From the NCBI GenBank assembly GCA_032622095.1, contig CP136066.1:154157152-154221151 (forward strand): a stretch of DNA of 64,000 nucleotides, read 5' to 3'. Every line of letters begins with the position of its first letter. Position 1 is the stretch's first letter. Under the pieces are notes generated by a model that saw only the letters and a list, made by a program, of their open reading frames with translations, ran no database searches and was not told where the DNA came from. Positions 21,990 through 32,664 of the stretch are shown here, one piece after another. The position numbers and the translations under genes were made by a program. The stretch comes from Siphonodentalium dalli (Eukaryota > Mollusca > Scaphopoda > Gadilida > Siphonodentaliidae).

Positions 21990-23660
21990 ATGACTTTTCA
22001 ACTCAAATCATACTGGACTGAGCGCAGTCACATTAGGCATACTGTTGATACATATATCAATATGGAAAATGATGATAATACAACTGATGATTGTGATACA
22101 TGTAATGCTTCTCCTGTATCTGTTTCATATAATTCTTGTTGCCACATCCAGCGAGATAAATGTTGCATCCTTTGTTGATTCAAATGAAATTGATGATAAT
22201 AATTGCAGTCTCACCCCAAATGTGGAAATTTTTCAAGACACAACAGTCAATACCAATGTCGAGTTTGATTCTGAAGATCCTTTTGCTCAGAGTGAGTGAT
22301 CCAGAGAGTGGATTGGCAGACCATCTTGCAAGTTGGGCTGTCAAATTTAAAGTAACATTAACTGCTTTAGCAGCTCTCCTTCAGATTTTTAGGTTTTTTC
22401 CCCTTTTCTGCCAAAAGACACAAGAACGCTCATCCGAACACAAACATTGAATCAGTCTGCGGTGGTGAATATCACCATTTTGGACATGCCCGTTGCTTAT
22501 CCTCACACATTAGAAAGCATTCCTAACCTGCGTTGAGATTTAAGTCAGTTGTTTTGCAAATTAGTATTGATGGACTGCCCATTTTCAAGAGCTCAAGCCA
22601 TCAGTTCTGGCCTATACTTGGAAGTGTAACTAACTTTGATGAAGGTGAACCATTATTAAAATGGTGACCTGGCTCGAGGGCAACATTGCGGATTGTCTCC
22701 CCGAGGAACCAATGTCTCCCGATGCGGAGCCGAGTGAGACATTGGTTCCAGGGGGGAGGCTATCCGCAATGTTGCCCTCGAGCCAGGTCACCATTGTTTT
22801 TATTATACCGAATAACAATGTCAGCTGTTCTGAAAATTACTTTGAAGAATGCGGAAGTCGTCTGAATCGTGACGATTTGGGGTTTACGTTTGAATGTCAC
22901 GGTCAAAATACGTCATAAAAGTTCGTTCGGGTGCTTCCATGAACATGTTCGGGCTCTTTCGGTCGGAGCGGTAAACATTGCAAAAAATGATGACCGGCGG
23001 CGGGAAACATTGCAAATTGTAAAATCACACCCTATGGGAAATTAACATAGGCTTTTAATATGAGGTATAATAATTATAATTGGACTTTATGGGCAACACA
23101 AACCTGATGTTTCTGTGTATTTGGACAAATTTAGAAGGGAATACATCAATTTGAAAAAAGAAGGCCTAGATGTAAGTGGGAACAGTTTGATTGTTCATCA
23201 ATTTTATGTGATGTTCCGGCGAGAGCTTTTGTTAAGAATGTCCAGTCATTTTCCGCTTATCATGGGTGTGACAAATGTATACAAAAGTGTTCGTGGCAAG
23301 GCAGGATGACATATCCAGAGGTTAGATCTGAGCTGAAACCCGATGATGAATTAAATCAAATGAAATATGGAAGATATCACAAAGGTCCGTCTCATTTGAA
23401 AAATACAGGGATTGGAATGATTTCATGCTTCCCAGTTGACTATATGCATCTAGTTTGTCTTGGTGTAATGAGAAAGGTACTTAAATTGTGGACAAGTGGG
23501 TCAAACAACATCAAACTTGGTCCAAGAATAATTGCAGCAATATCTGACAGACTCATATCATTTTGTGAATATTTACCAACTGATTTTTCACGAAGACCGA
23601 GATCTATGGCTCAAATTTCAATCTATGGCTCAATTACAAATAACAGTGATCATTAGAAAT
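21990..23660 (+). pseudogene. Decayed EnSpm/CACTA-like transposase (metazoan type)
   Basis: Collinear peptide pieces in several frames: KSYWTERSHIRHTVDTY (~22005), a LADHLASWAVKF piece with LTALAALLQIF (22300-22400), GGEYHHFGHA (~22461), IDGLPIFKSSSHQFWPILG (22564-22624), then VYLDKFRREYINLKKEG (23115-23165), HGCDKCIQKCSWQGRMTYPE (~23262-23320) and DYMHLVCLGVMRK (~23440-23480) with FSRRPRSM further on. I recognise this order from a large transposase-domain family in fish, cnidarian and mollusc genomes allied to EnSpm/CACTA; the assignment is from memory. The family normally continues well beyond RRPRSM, and that part is missing here. It is broken by frameshifts, stops and a ~420-bp nested insertion at 22653-23075. 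No CACTA-type ends seen. Confidence 0.65.
22653..23075. mobile_element. Insertion inside the EnSpm-like gene, with a near-perfect hairpin
   Basis: The coding match stops after FDEGEP and resumes at IGLYGQHKPD, so the intervening ~420 bp is inserted. Its first part, 22660-22795, is a hairpin: arms starting AATGGTGACCTGGCTCGAGG are perfectly inverted for the outer 34 bp. A mismatched block follows, then another ~14 bp of pairing around a ~17-bp loop. The remainder contains repeated AAACATTGCAAA and ends in CCTATGGGAAATTAACATAGG, another small palindrome. Confidence 0.7.
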
Positions 23661-23865
23661 TATCTTCCAAATTATCAACCGTGCCGATAAAATTATTAGG
23701 CACCTGAGAGTCAGAGTTACACGCACAGACGATGGCTTTTATATATGTATAGATACTGCCAATGTGATACCATTATGTGATTACCAGAATGTTCCCATTG
23801 TCAGTTGCCTTCATTATGTTGATGTTTTGTTTTGACGGAAAAATCCTCGTTATCAACAAGATTCT

Positions 23866-23912
23866 AGCAGCGAGTCAGAGCGACTCGTCAACTGTTTCTG
23901 ATGATGTTTCAT
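23866..23912 (+). other. Possible exon end with GTAAGT donor
   Basis: An open stretch encoding ILAASQSDSSTVSDDVS ends at GAT GTT TCA T followed by GTAAGTAG, a textbook 5' splice site, in phase 1. The serine/aspartate-rich content resembles a linker. It matches the phase of the next two candidate exons. Confidence 0.35.
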
Positions 23913-24029
23913 GTAAGTAGCTTTTCATGTTAGGAAATATATGAGTGAACTCTATAATCTTTTCTATACTGAACGACTCATTGACGAGTAGTTACCTATG
24001 AAATGTTCAGATAAAAAAGTTCTCTGAAA

Positions 24030-24170
24030 TCCAGGGGGGGGGGGGGGCGGAAAAAAACTGCCGACACAGGGTGGAAAAAACTGTTTTCTTCGGTTTGGGT
24101 ACCCCCCCCCCCCAAACAGCAAAAATTGCAGTTTTTTCCACCGACCATTGCCCCCCCCCCCCCCCACAGA
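24030..24170. repeat. Poly-G/poly-C tract block, copy 1
   Basis: A 14-G run at about 24033, a 13-C run at about 24102 and a 16-C run at about 24151 are separated by GGAAAAAACTG-type spacers. The AAATCC-A-G(n)-CGGAAA-AAAACTGC edge appears inverted at 25445-25475. Both strands have short G-rich frames that are artefacts. Confidence 0.8.
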
Positions 24171-24622
24171 AAAATCAAATTTACCCCAGCCGGTTGCAGC
24201 CGGACAACAACTCAGTTTGACCGGAAATTAAGTTGGTTCAAGTTTGAGATAAAGAGGATCTCACTAAAGTTTCTATTTTATACGAAATTTATCAATCGAG
24301 TTCACTTAATTTGATTTGAGCTGAGGTTTACCGAGGTTCAAATAGAATGTAGTGGACAAGGTTGATCAATTATGTATAAAATAGAACATGTTTGTTATAC
24401 CGATTATCAGCTGATATAGTGTTATAGACATATATTGTACACTGATTGAAAAAAACGCACTATTTTTAAGTTAAGGACATGCTACTGCAATAAATCTGAC
24501 AATAGCAACATAGCTTGGGTAATTTATTCTGATGAGTTTGGCATAAGATTACTAAGTTGATACTTGATAGACCGTTCCAACATTGGTCAAGTTACCTGTT
24601 GTTTGCATTTTATTATTTCTAC

Positions 24623-24735
24623 GAAGGACAGAGGGCAAATGCATCAAAATGCTGCTGGCAACATATTAGTTACTCACATCTATTGAGTGCACATCTATAT
24701 TGATGGATTGTTGATGCCTTTGCACTCTGTCCTTC
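24623..24735. mobile_element. Small hairpin element, 25-bp arms
   Basis: GAAGGACAGAGGGCAAATGC at 24623 and GCCTTTGCACTCTGTCCTTC ending 24735 are inverted over 25 bp with two mismatches. The interior is 60 bp. Confidence 0.7.
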
Positions 24736-24779
24736 AACTATTCATAATAACATGTGAACAACCAGGAACTTTGGCATTT

Positions 24780-25290
24780 TAGAGATAATCACACAAGAAG
24801 TCACCAATTGTTTGAGAATCCTGGAGAATCACTAAGAATGTGGTTTTCTGTAGTTCACAGAATGGTCATTGTCTACCAGTAGAACGCAGATTTGTACCTC
24901 GTGATGTCATGACATGTACAAACATGTATATTGGTGATCGCAACGCTTTGTATGCACTTTAAAAAATGACAACTAGGCATTACCTCGACTTTGAAAAAGA
25001 TGCAAATGAGATGAGTGAGATACCAGCATATAACTGTTTTCTGAGGAGAAATTGTTTAATACATGGGATAGTTCTGCAGTAAAAATTTGCCAGATAAGCG
25101 ATCGCAGGGTAGAATTCTGCATTCGACTGGTAGACACTGACATAGTCGGCATTATTAAGAGGGTTAATGGGGTCAATATCACATGTAAACCAAGACAGTG
25201 GTTATCCAAAATTGTTTTATGTGGATTGTACTACTCATGTGTATATGATTTGGATATTAAGGTTAATCCATATTCTATAAAATGAGAGAA
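24780..25290. other. Possible degraded coding remnant, unassigned
   Basis: Plus frames give ERRFVPRDVMTCTNMYIGD (~24883-24940, after an in-frame stop) and, from 25052, an open stretch with RVEFCIRLVDTDIVGIIKR and KIVLCGLYYSCVYDLDIKVN. It could be the missing C-terminal part of the EnSpm-like gene or an unrelated relic; I do not recognise it. It lies between the two inverted poly-G/C blocks. Confidence 0.25.
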
Positions 25291-25339
25291 AATTGAAGTT
25301 GTGAGTCTAAAAATACATATTTGGAAAAAAATTACATGC

Positions 25340-25475
25340 AAATTTTTCCGACACCCCCCCCCCCCCCCTAAATGAATAAGGAAAAATAGGTGTACATTTT
25401 TGACGCCTAGGTACCCCCCACCCCCCGGTACGTTGTGTCCCGCAGTTTTCTTTCCGCCCCCCCCCTGTGAAATCC
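25340..25475. repeat. Poly-C tract block, copy 2 (inverted to 24030-24170)
   Basis: Runs of 15 C (~25355), a CCCCCCACCCCCC block (~25415) and 9 C (~25457), with CCCCCTGTGAAATCC at the edge. The reverse complement matches the AAATCCA-G(n)-CGGAAAAAAACTGC side of copy 1. The pair would bound a ~1.46-kb segment. Confidence 0.75.
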
Positions 25476-25892
25476 GCAAATTTATTGATGATTTGACAAA
25501 ATGTTCTCAAATTTTTCAAACGAAAATTTACCAATTTCCCTTTTTGCTGATTTTAGGATGTTGTTCATAGAGGGTTCATGTACTTATTCTAGCAAGATTG
25601 CAATGAAAATTATGTTCCAATTATTTATGGCTAAAACCATAAATACCCTGGACTACATGTGGTGCCTTGTAAATGTCATGCAGAGTTTCGCAGCGCCTAG
25701 ATAGACATAGAGTTAACACCTGACTCGACTGTTTTACTTCAATAATGCTGATCATTTTGGTGCATACAATAGAATGCACTGGCACATAATGTTTAATGCT
25801 GCGCATGTTCATGGAGACTTGAATAGGAGCATGCATTGACACATTGACTACAATTATATGTATAACATCCTTTCATTTATTTCTTATTCCAG

Positions 25893-25949
25893 ATGAACCA
25901 TCTCCTAAACGGAAGGAGCTCATTACATTTGTACCAAGAAAGTCATCAG
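25893..25949 (+). other. Candidate 57-bp internal exon
   Basis: TTCTTATTCCAG precedes it (polypyrimidine tract plus AG) and GTACGA follows. It is open in phase 1 on both sides and encodes EPSPKRKELITFVPRKSS, a basic linker-like peptide. Spliced to the next candidate exon it stays in frame. Confidence 0.45.
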
Positions 25950-26935
25950 GTACGAATTTATTAATATTTCTAATTATATAATTGCACTCACTTCATTTTC
26001 ATAGTATTTCACATTTAGATTAGTCGGAGCTAGTTTATTTTAATGGGATAATTACATAAAAAAAGGTTCCAATTTTTTAATATAACAGAGATTGTAATTC
26101 AAGTTGAGTGATTGTCACTAAAACACGAATTCTGATTGGTCGAGAGTGGTAACTTTAGCTTTCAATCACCGACATACATGCCAAACCACCAAAAGAGTGA
26201 TTAAGTGCGGACTACAAGGCCGATGACAAAATATACTGATATTGTCACACACCAAAAATGGCATAACTTTGGAAACGTTTGAATTTTTTTTCATTTCGTA
26301 AAAAGTTCTGAGTTTTATTTGAATACCTCTTTCATTTGAGACTATTTTTAACAGATATGAAATTTTGATAAAAAATATCTAAATGTTATGATGTTAATGC
26401 GGTATGATGCTACTTTTTAACAAAAGATTATCACGCTATAACATTTTTTAATATGTTCTCGAAGATGCCCAGCTAAAAAACGAAAATAAGAAAAATGTTA
26501 TTGAGGAAACTTAATTTGTGTGTGTATTTGGCAGTTTTTGTGATATCACCCCACAACAAGAATGATGTCTCACTTCAAAGCATGTTATGTCGATAAAACT
26601 ATTTTCATCACAAGCTTGTTTTCATGCTAGAATCACCAAATATCCAACTCAATAGAATACGTTTGTCCCATAAATACATTGGAATAGGCTCTTTAATTTT
26701 GCACAAGCACAGCTAGTACACTGGCGGCGGGTCATCAATACTGCACAAGCACACTCCCGCCATGGAAGAGTAATCAGACATCTGTCTGACCACTAGTTTT
26801 CATAAATCGCAAAATATATGTTAGTTACTGAGCAGATGTTTAAACTGTGCAATTATGACATAAGGAATTAGAGATTCCCCAAATAAAACGAGATTGTTTA
26901 TATAATAGTCATTGTTGTCATATTATTATATCTAG

Positions 26936-27051
26936 ATGTAACATCAAAGAAAAAGCTACAAAAGGCGCCTCAACCACCGCCAGTTTTGAGTGGAGCTACC
27001 GCCGAATTAAAGTTGGTCCATGAACACATTTTACAAATTATGCTGTTTTAG
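26936..27051 (+). other. Candidate exon, proline/lysine-rich
   Basis: Preceded by TTATTATATCTAG. Open in the phase left by the previous exon; encodes VTSKKKLQKAPQPPPVLSGA and continues to a TAG at 27049-27051, unless a donor is used earlier. It resembles the low-complexity N-terminal linker that often precedes a recombinase domain, and the next acceptor (28870) opens the Crypton-like region in the same phase. Confidence 0.4.
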
Positions 27052-27291
27052 TTTTAAAGGGCTACTGTACACTAAATTTGGCCATTTATTTGACCATCTC
27101 ATATTATAGCCAACAGAATGTATGCAACAAATGAATAAATTTGAACCATGGATGAGTGCAAAATACTCATGTGCTCTAAGAACATACAAATTATGACAAA
27201 AATGAGTTATTGAATGGTCCATCGCTCAAAGATTTGGTATACAGTACCCATTTTAAAAACCTAATGCACATTGTCTGTTTACTTCAGTTAC

Positions 27292-27636
27292 TTAAACCTT
27301 TCACGAAGGAAGCCACGCTGGTGCAGCAGTGAAGATCCTGTGTCGGTGCATTCTCTCATATATGCTAATATATCATAGGGACCCATGACGCACTGTCTTA
27401 CAATGTCAAGGTAAATATTGTTGGGGCACTGTAATCTCTTATGTATGGGATACTTCCATGGGAATCCTCACATATATAAGATAATGCACTGTCTTAAAAT
27501 GTCAAGATAATATTATAGACCAATATATCCTTTTATATGTGGGAGACTCCCATAGTGAATCTCACATATATAAGAGAATGCATTGGCACAGGTTTTTCGC
27601 AAAAACTCAGGAAGCTTCCAATCTTGGGAAGGTTAA
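27292..27636. mobile_element. Diverged piggyBac-type MITE, ~345 bp
   Basis: Left TTAAACCTTTCACGAAGGAA and right TTGGGAAGGTTAA preserve TTAA plus an inverted CC(T/C)TT(T/C)C core. Inside, CACATATATAAGAGAATGCATTGGCAC near 27562 matches the interior of the element at 50619-50959, tying them to one family. Several ATATATAAGA(G/T)AATGCA units are inverted internally. Confidence 0.55.
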
Positions 27637-28159
27637 TTGATGTATCCCTTCTGCAATTCTTCCTGTTGAATATCAGTTTTATTTTCATTATTGTGTTTTA
27701 TTAAATAAAATAAATAATATATGACTTGTTGTTGACTGAATGTATATCAAAATAGTGGTCCGAGCGAAGGAATAATCAACAAGCCATTCCGCCTATCGGG
27801 TCATTAGTGTTTGGGCCTTGTCATACCGGTAGTCAACTCCAAGTCATGCCTTATCTATATGCCAGTTGAATTTGATCATTCAAAATATTATGCTGTTTTT
27901 GTTTTTAAAAACTGTGCTTTGTCTGTTTACACTAGTTGCTTAATAAATTATTTAAATATATTCTTCTTTTGTATCATTTCAAAATTATTCCCATTGAAGG
28001 TCAACGCTGACTACTTTTGAAGCAGTATGTTTTGTTACATGCAACTTGGAACTGGTAAGTGACACTTTCTGACTCAATGTCAATTTAATTATTGTCAATT
28101 TAAGTACATTTAGCGCTATTGTTCAACATTTGTTATCTGTTTGGGACTGCCTATAACCC

Positions 28160-28512
28160 TATTGGCAAATGTTGGCAGAATGTGGAACGTTGGCCCAAAC
28201 AAATGCCAACCGTTGGGCCAACATATAAGGTGGCCAAACGTTGGGTCAATGTTGGGCCAACGTTAGCAAAATTTTATCTGTTGGCAATACGTTGGCCCAA
28301 CCAAATTCCAACCATTGTGCCAACGTACAAGGTTGGCCAAAACGTTGGGTCAAAATGTTATCAGTTGGCAATATGTTGGCAGAATATGGAACGTTGGCTG
28401 GTATATGTTGGCACAACTTTGGCCCAACCAATTGCCAACTGTTGGCACAAGTAATCCCAACCATTTGCCAACCGTTGGTCCAACGGTTGGCAAAAATTGG
28501 GCCAACGTAGTT
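28160..28512. repeat. Palindromic-unit repeat field (CCAACGTTGG type)
   Basis: About 350 bp made almost entirely of TTGGCCAA, CCAACGTTGG, GTTGGCAAT and TTGGCCCAACCAA words at 15-25 bp spacing on both strands. Because the unit is self-complementary, long frames open on both strands (for example 28119-28454 plus and 28246-28464 minus). They are not genes. Confidence 0.85.
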
Positions 28513-28732
28513 ATGCTATCTGGGTAAGTATTATATTGAACATGTATTATGAAATTAATAATTTAAAGAAATTGATAACAAACTTGGATCTGCAAAATGT
28601 AGAACAAAATAGTGCAAAAAAAAGAAGAAATTAATAAGTTAAGAAACTAGTAATTAAATGAAATAGTAAGTTACTAACTATGCGGAATTATAGTTTATAC
28701 AGTATGTTGTTCTCCCACTGAAATATCTATAC

Positions 28733-28768
28733 ACTCATAGATCAATAGAAAACGACGTTGATGGCATA
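28733..28768. repeat. Half-copy of the hairpin element at 49907-50067
   Basis: CATAGATCAATAGAAAACGACGTTGATGGCATA matches one arm of the large hairpin after the LTR element, read in two pieces, with few differences. Only one arm is present. Confidence 0.6.
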
Positions 28769-29795
28769 CCAAATAGTGAATAAAGTATATTATTTAGCAT
28801 CTTACAATTTTATCCTCCCATAAATGCATAGGAAATGTTATTGAGTGCCTGTAAAATTTTGTCATTACAGATTGGTGTATAGAACGAGAAGGGAAAAAAT
28901 ATGAACTGCATGCTATGAAGGACGATTTGAATGAAAAGTTAAGATCGTTTTATGCAGAAACAAAGCCGAAGAACGGTGATGAATATCACAAAAACACATT
29001 AAAGGCCTTACGATCTGCAATAAATAGGCACGTTTCTGATACTGCTAGTGGTCGGAATATTGACAATTTGACATGCTACGGAATTTATAATTCCGAGGTT
29101 CAAATAAGGTGCTGGATGCGAAATTGAAGAAACTTTTGAAAGATGGCAAATCAAGACCGACAAAGCACAAGGAAATAGTGAATTCAAAAGATATTCAATT
29201 GATAAACTTGTTTGTCTGAAGACACGCCAATACATCTGAAACTAAGTGTTTTGTATTTGCTAACATTTCACTTCGTTAGCAGAGGTTTGGAATTTCATCG
29301 TCAATTGTCTCTGAATTCATTTAATTTCCTAATTGATGAGAATGGTAGAGAGTATGTCAGTATGCACCATGAAATATTGCAAACAATATGGCAAGGTGGT
29401 CTAAATGCTAAAGGCGAAGCTGCAGTTGATGATTGGTGTTTAACGTCGTTTTAGCAACAAAGCCATATCACGAGAGGCTGCAGTTGACAAGCGTATGTAT
29501 GCTATACCAGAGTAAGATATGTGTCCTGTGAAAACGCTTAAGTTATTCATAAAAAAACTGATCCAACAGCGAATTCCTTATGCAACAGATGTGAGAAAAG
29601 AATCCATGTATTCAGAAACTCCAAAAGCGCATCCCATTTGGTACACTGCGATGCCACTTTGCAAACGGCCTTTCGTTGGTTAATTACATGAGGGATATCT
29701 GCAAAGGCTCTGGTACGTCCACGATAAACACTGCACACTGTTTGCGCACAACAGCTATCCAGGCACTTAACAAGAAAACCATAGTCAGAAATGGT

Positions 29796-31335
29796 AACGC
29801 CACCAAGATCGTATTATTAGTCATAAATATAAATCATAATATAAAATATATTGGTTACATGAATGGACCGCCTCAGAATTCCGTTAAGACAAGTAATTCT
29901 TCAAATTATTACAATGAACTACGGCTTATAAATTACTGCAGGTTTCTCATTCGCCACACCAGAATGCTTCTAAATGCGGATAAAAGCTAAGAGTGCATGG
30001 CACATGCAGCCATTGTTCATAGACATTTTACAGATAGCGAGAATGATGCATGCTGGGAACGAAAGTATCCACAGCAAAGCCAAGTGCTTACGGAGGCATG
30101 CGTTTATTATAGGGGACTTATGGTGGGCCTATAAAACTAATTATAACTTTGTTATCTGTCATAGTTTATGCGTGAAATTTTAAACATATATACCATGGAC
30201 ATATACCCCTTCCAGAATGTTGAAAAACATTTTCAGTTGCTCATCGTATTTTTATAGACGAAATAGTCCGAAATTTCAGAAAATTGCGCTAACTGCTCAA
30301 TGTTTTAATGTGTTACAAAACGTCTGATAAAAATAGTTCTATCGGGAATATTCACACCATTTTTTTTTCAGAGAACATAGAGTAAACATAGTCCTATCGG
30401 GATATCGTAAAGGAGATTAATTAAAACCCTCAGACTGCCGAAACTGACGACATTAAATTCGCTTTTTCGTGTCCCACGGAAATGAAACGTGTCTGTCCAT
30501 TGATCACGTTATTTATTTGACATAGTATTTTTTTTCTGTTGTATTTGAACACTTGTTGCACGTGCAGGCTGCACGATCATAATAACTTCAACCGATAAGC
30601 GCCGACTGATACCCGCGCAACAGTTTGTCTCAAATAAATTGTTATCAAAACGCAGGTTTATGGCCGCGGACATAAGCCGATTAAGTGTAATGTAATTTAT
30701 CCATGAACTTGACTGAAAAATTGTGATTCTATCACCATTAGCCACGAAAATGGGACCTCTAAACAGGCAAGTTTGATTTTCGGGGGACACAAACAAGCGA
30801 ATTTATTGTCGGCAGTTTCGGCAGTCTGAGGGTTAATTAATCCCGAATTAAACGGAACTACTTTACGATAGTCCGATAGGACTATGTTTACTCTATGCAT
30901 GTTCTCTGAAAAAATTGTGTGAATATTCCAGATAGAACTCTTTTTATCAGACGTTGTGTAACACCTTAAAACATTGAGCGGTTATAGCGCAAACCGAAAT
31001 GTGTTGTCTTGCAAGATATCCCACCGCTTTAGCTAAATTTACCTTCCTACAATATCCATAAAGAGGATCATATATTATATACCCACGGTTTTAATTATAG
31101 AATATAAAATATATTGGTTTCGCGAATGACCAACTCAGAATTCCGTTAAAATAACAATAACAACCAGCACCTATAACGAACCGTTTTACTGGACTTGGCC
31201 TACTGGTCGCGTAGTTCCGACTTTTAAATAAACGGAATTTCCAACTCTATAAATAAATAAAAGCCCCACAATGCATTCGCCCTGTCCACCACGCAATATC
31301 AAAATCTCAGCAGCTAGATACACCACAGGTGGCGT
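29796..31335. mobile_element. ~1.5-kb insertion splitting the recombinase
   Basis: The recombinase match breaks after TAIQALN (about 29770) and resumes at 31336. The inserted DNA begins near GGTAACGCCACC and ends near GGTGGCGTAAT, a short inverted pair. A 49-bp direct repeat (29838-29886 and 31100-31148, TATAAAATATATTGGTT ... CAGAATTCCGTTAA) brackets a foldback element. Boundaries are uncertain to about 25 bp, and an intron origin is not excluded. Confidence 0.6.
30270..31003. mobile_element. Foldback element with ~210-bp inverted arms
   Basis: Left arm 30270-30480 and right arm 30785-31003 are inverted: CTCAATGTTTTA, AACGTCTGATAAAAA, CAGAGAACATAGAGTAAACA, GTCCTATCGG and CCCTCAGACTGCCGAAACTG all recur inverted in order. 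The loop is about 300 bp. It is nested inside the insertion that splits the recombinase. Confidence 0.85.
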
Positions 31336-31820
31336 AATGAAGCTGGGTTCGAGACCCGTCACATTTTGTTTATGAGTGGCCATAAGAGCAAGGCAGCAGA
31401 AAGGAGCTATAACAGGTATTGCTCGCAAATTAAAAAAGGAAAATCTCAGTGACATTCTGTTTAAAACTGCTACAGCCAGTGATGCTCAGTTAGCTGATGA
31501 AAAATACTCCGAAGCAGTCCTCAAGTCTTCACAGTCCTATCACGTCCAACCATTGCAATCATCAGCATCAACAATCGTCAATTCGAACACTACAACATGT
31601 ACAACTACAAGCGCCATGGTGATGTTCCCGGATAAATCTGAAATTTCTTGTTCTCGTGTTCAACTTGTCGAGTCTGAATCAACTGAAGTTGCGGCTTTGA
31701 GACGTACAGATAATGTCATGCAGTCCGGATTTCTGTCAAATGCAAAGATTGAAACATGTCACTTCCATTTTAATTTCCCAAATTACTTTCTTCTGCATAA
31801 ATGTTGCTGTAGTTTGTGAA

Positions 31821-32664
31821 AAATGACTTGTTTAGCGATGGGAGACAAACAACGTAATTACATTTTCCCATTCTGCACAATGCTAAATTATCAAAATTCA
31901 GCTAATTAGTATGTCAGGATAAATAATATAAATGTCATTATTTTTCAGCTTATTGTGTTCATCGATTATAGGATTATCAATTTTCGTTGATCAGGTTTGT
32001 TTTCAAGCCGCATTAAAAATAAAACAGAATGCGGTGAGAACTGTAGGCGGTACCTTTCTGTTTACGCAAGGTCGCCGCCATTTTGAATTTTAAGTTCTCG
32101 GGCGCTTTCGCGGTTTATTATTGGCCGATTGCGCTGCGTGACTTATCTATTGAATCGTGGGTAAATATTCAATTTACATCATCGAGGTCACCTGACCTTT
32201 GATTCGATGTTTCAAAAACTAATTTATTCGCACAATTATTCTTGTTTTATCATCAGAAAGGAGCGTGGAACTTGCCGATTTTCGTTCAAATTTCATATTA
32301 TAGAAGGCCTTTATACCATCTAACGACGCCAATGTTTTTCAAAAACTTGTTTTTTAAGATACTCGTCTACTAGAAACTATCGATTGTTTGCGCGTGCTCT
32401 GGAGCACTTTTCGTATTTTTGGGCTGATATCGATTTGTGTAAACGTATTTTGTAAACAAACACACGTGTTGCGCTGTTGACATCGTGGAATTTGGCTTGT
32501 GACGTCTTTCTGTTTTTTTTATCGTTACAATTAATTTCTGACTATTAATTACTGATTCCATTTGGCCAGCATATTTTGTAATTGAACTAAATTAATAGCT
32601 TTCAGTATCAATTTTCCGAATTACTTGTTCTTCATTTCATTTGGCTTGCTGTAAAAATTGAAAT
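31821..32664. other. Leader region before the transposase-like gene
   Basis: AT-rich except for 32040-32160, where a more GC-balanced stretch (GGTCGCCGCCATTTTGAATTTT, given here as 20 bases from GGTCGCC plus two) and GCGCTGCGTGAC stand out. That could be a promoter or transposon 5' end. No gene seen. Confidence 0.35.

Larger units (their letters stand above)
28871..31820 (+). pseudogene. Decayed Crypton-type tyrosine recombinase (DUF3504-like)
   Basis: Collinear pieces in several frames match the Crypton-derived tyrosine recombinase domain. First is FYAETKPKNGDEYHKNTLKA (~28945-29005), an N-terminal core-binding piece. Then comes LLTFHFVSRGLEFHRQLSL with the first catalytic Arg at 29281-29283, then NTAHCLRTTAIQAL, the H-x-x-R box, with His 29736 and Arg 29745. 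After a ~1.5-kb insertion, FETRHILFMSGHKSKAAERS resumes at 31336, with the last catalytic His at 31381 and the Tyr codon at 31408-31410. A tail ending NAKIETCHFHFNF follows (frame 31376-31819), as is usual in this family. The region starts right after a TTACAG acceptor at 28870 and may have spliced to upstream exons. Frameshifts, stops and the insertion make it non-functional. Confidence 0.75.

Noticed and set aside
23964-24178. Glycine/proline-rich frames on the minus strand
   Set aside because: Products of homopolymer tracts in the poly-G/C block.
31350-31365. B-box-like GGGTTCGAGACCC
   Set aside because: It lies inside the recombinase coding match (GFETRH), which explains it fully.
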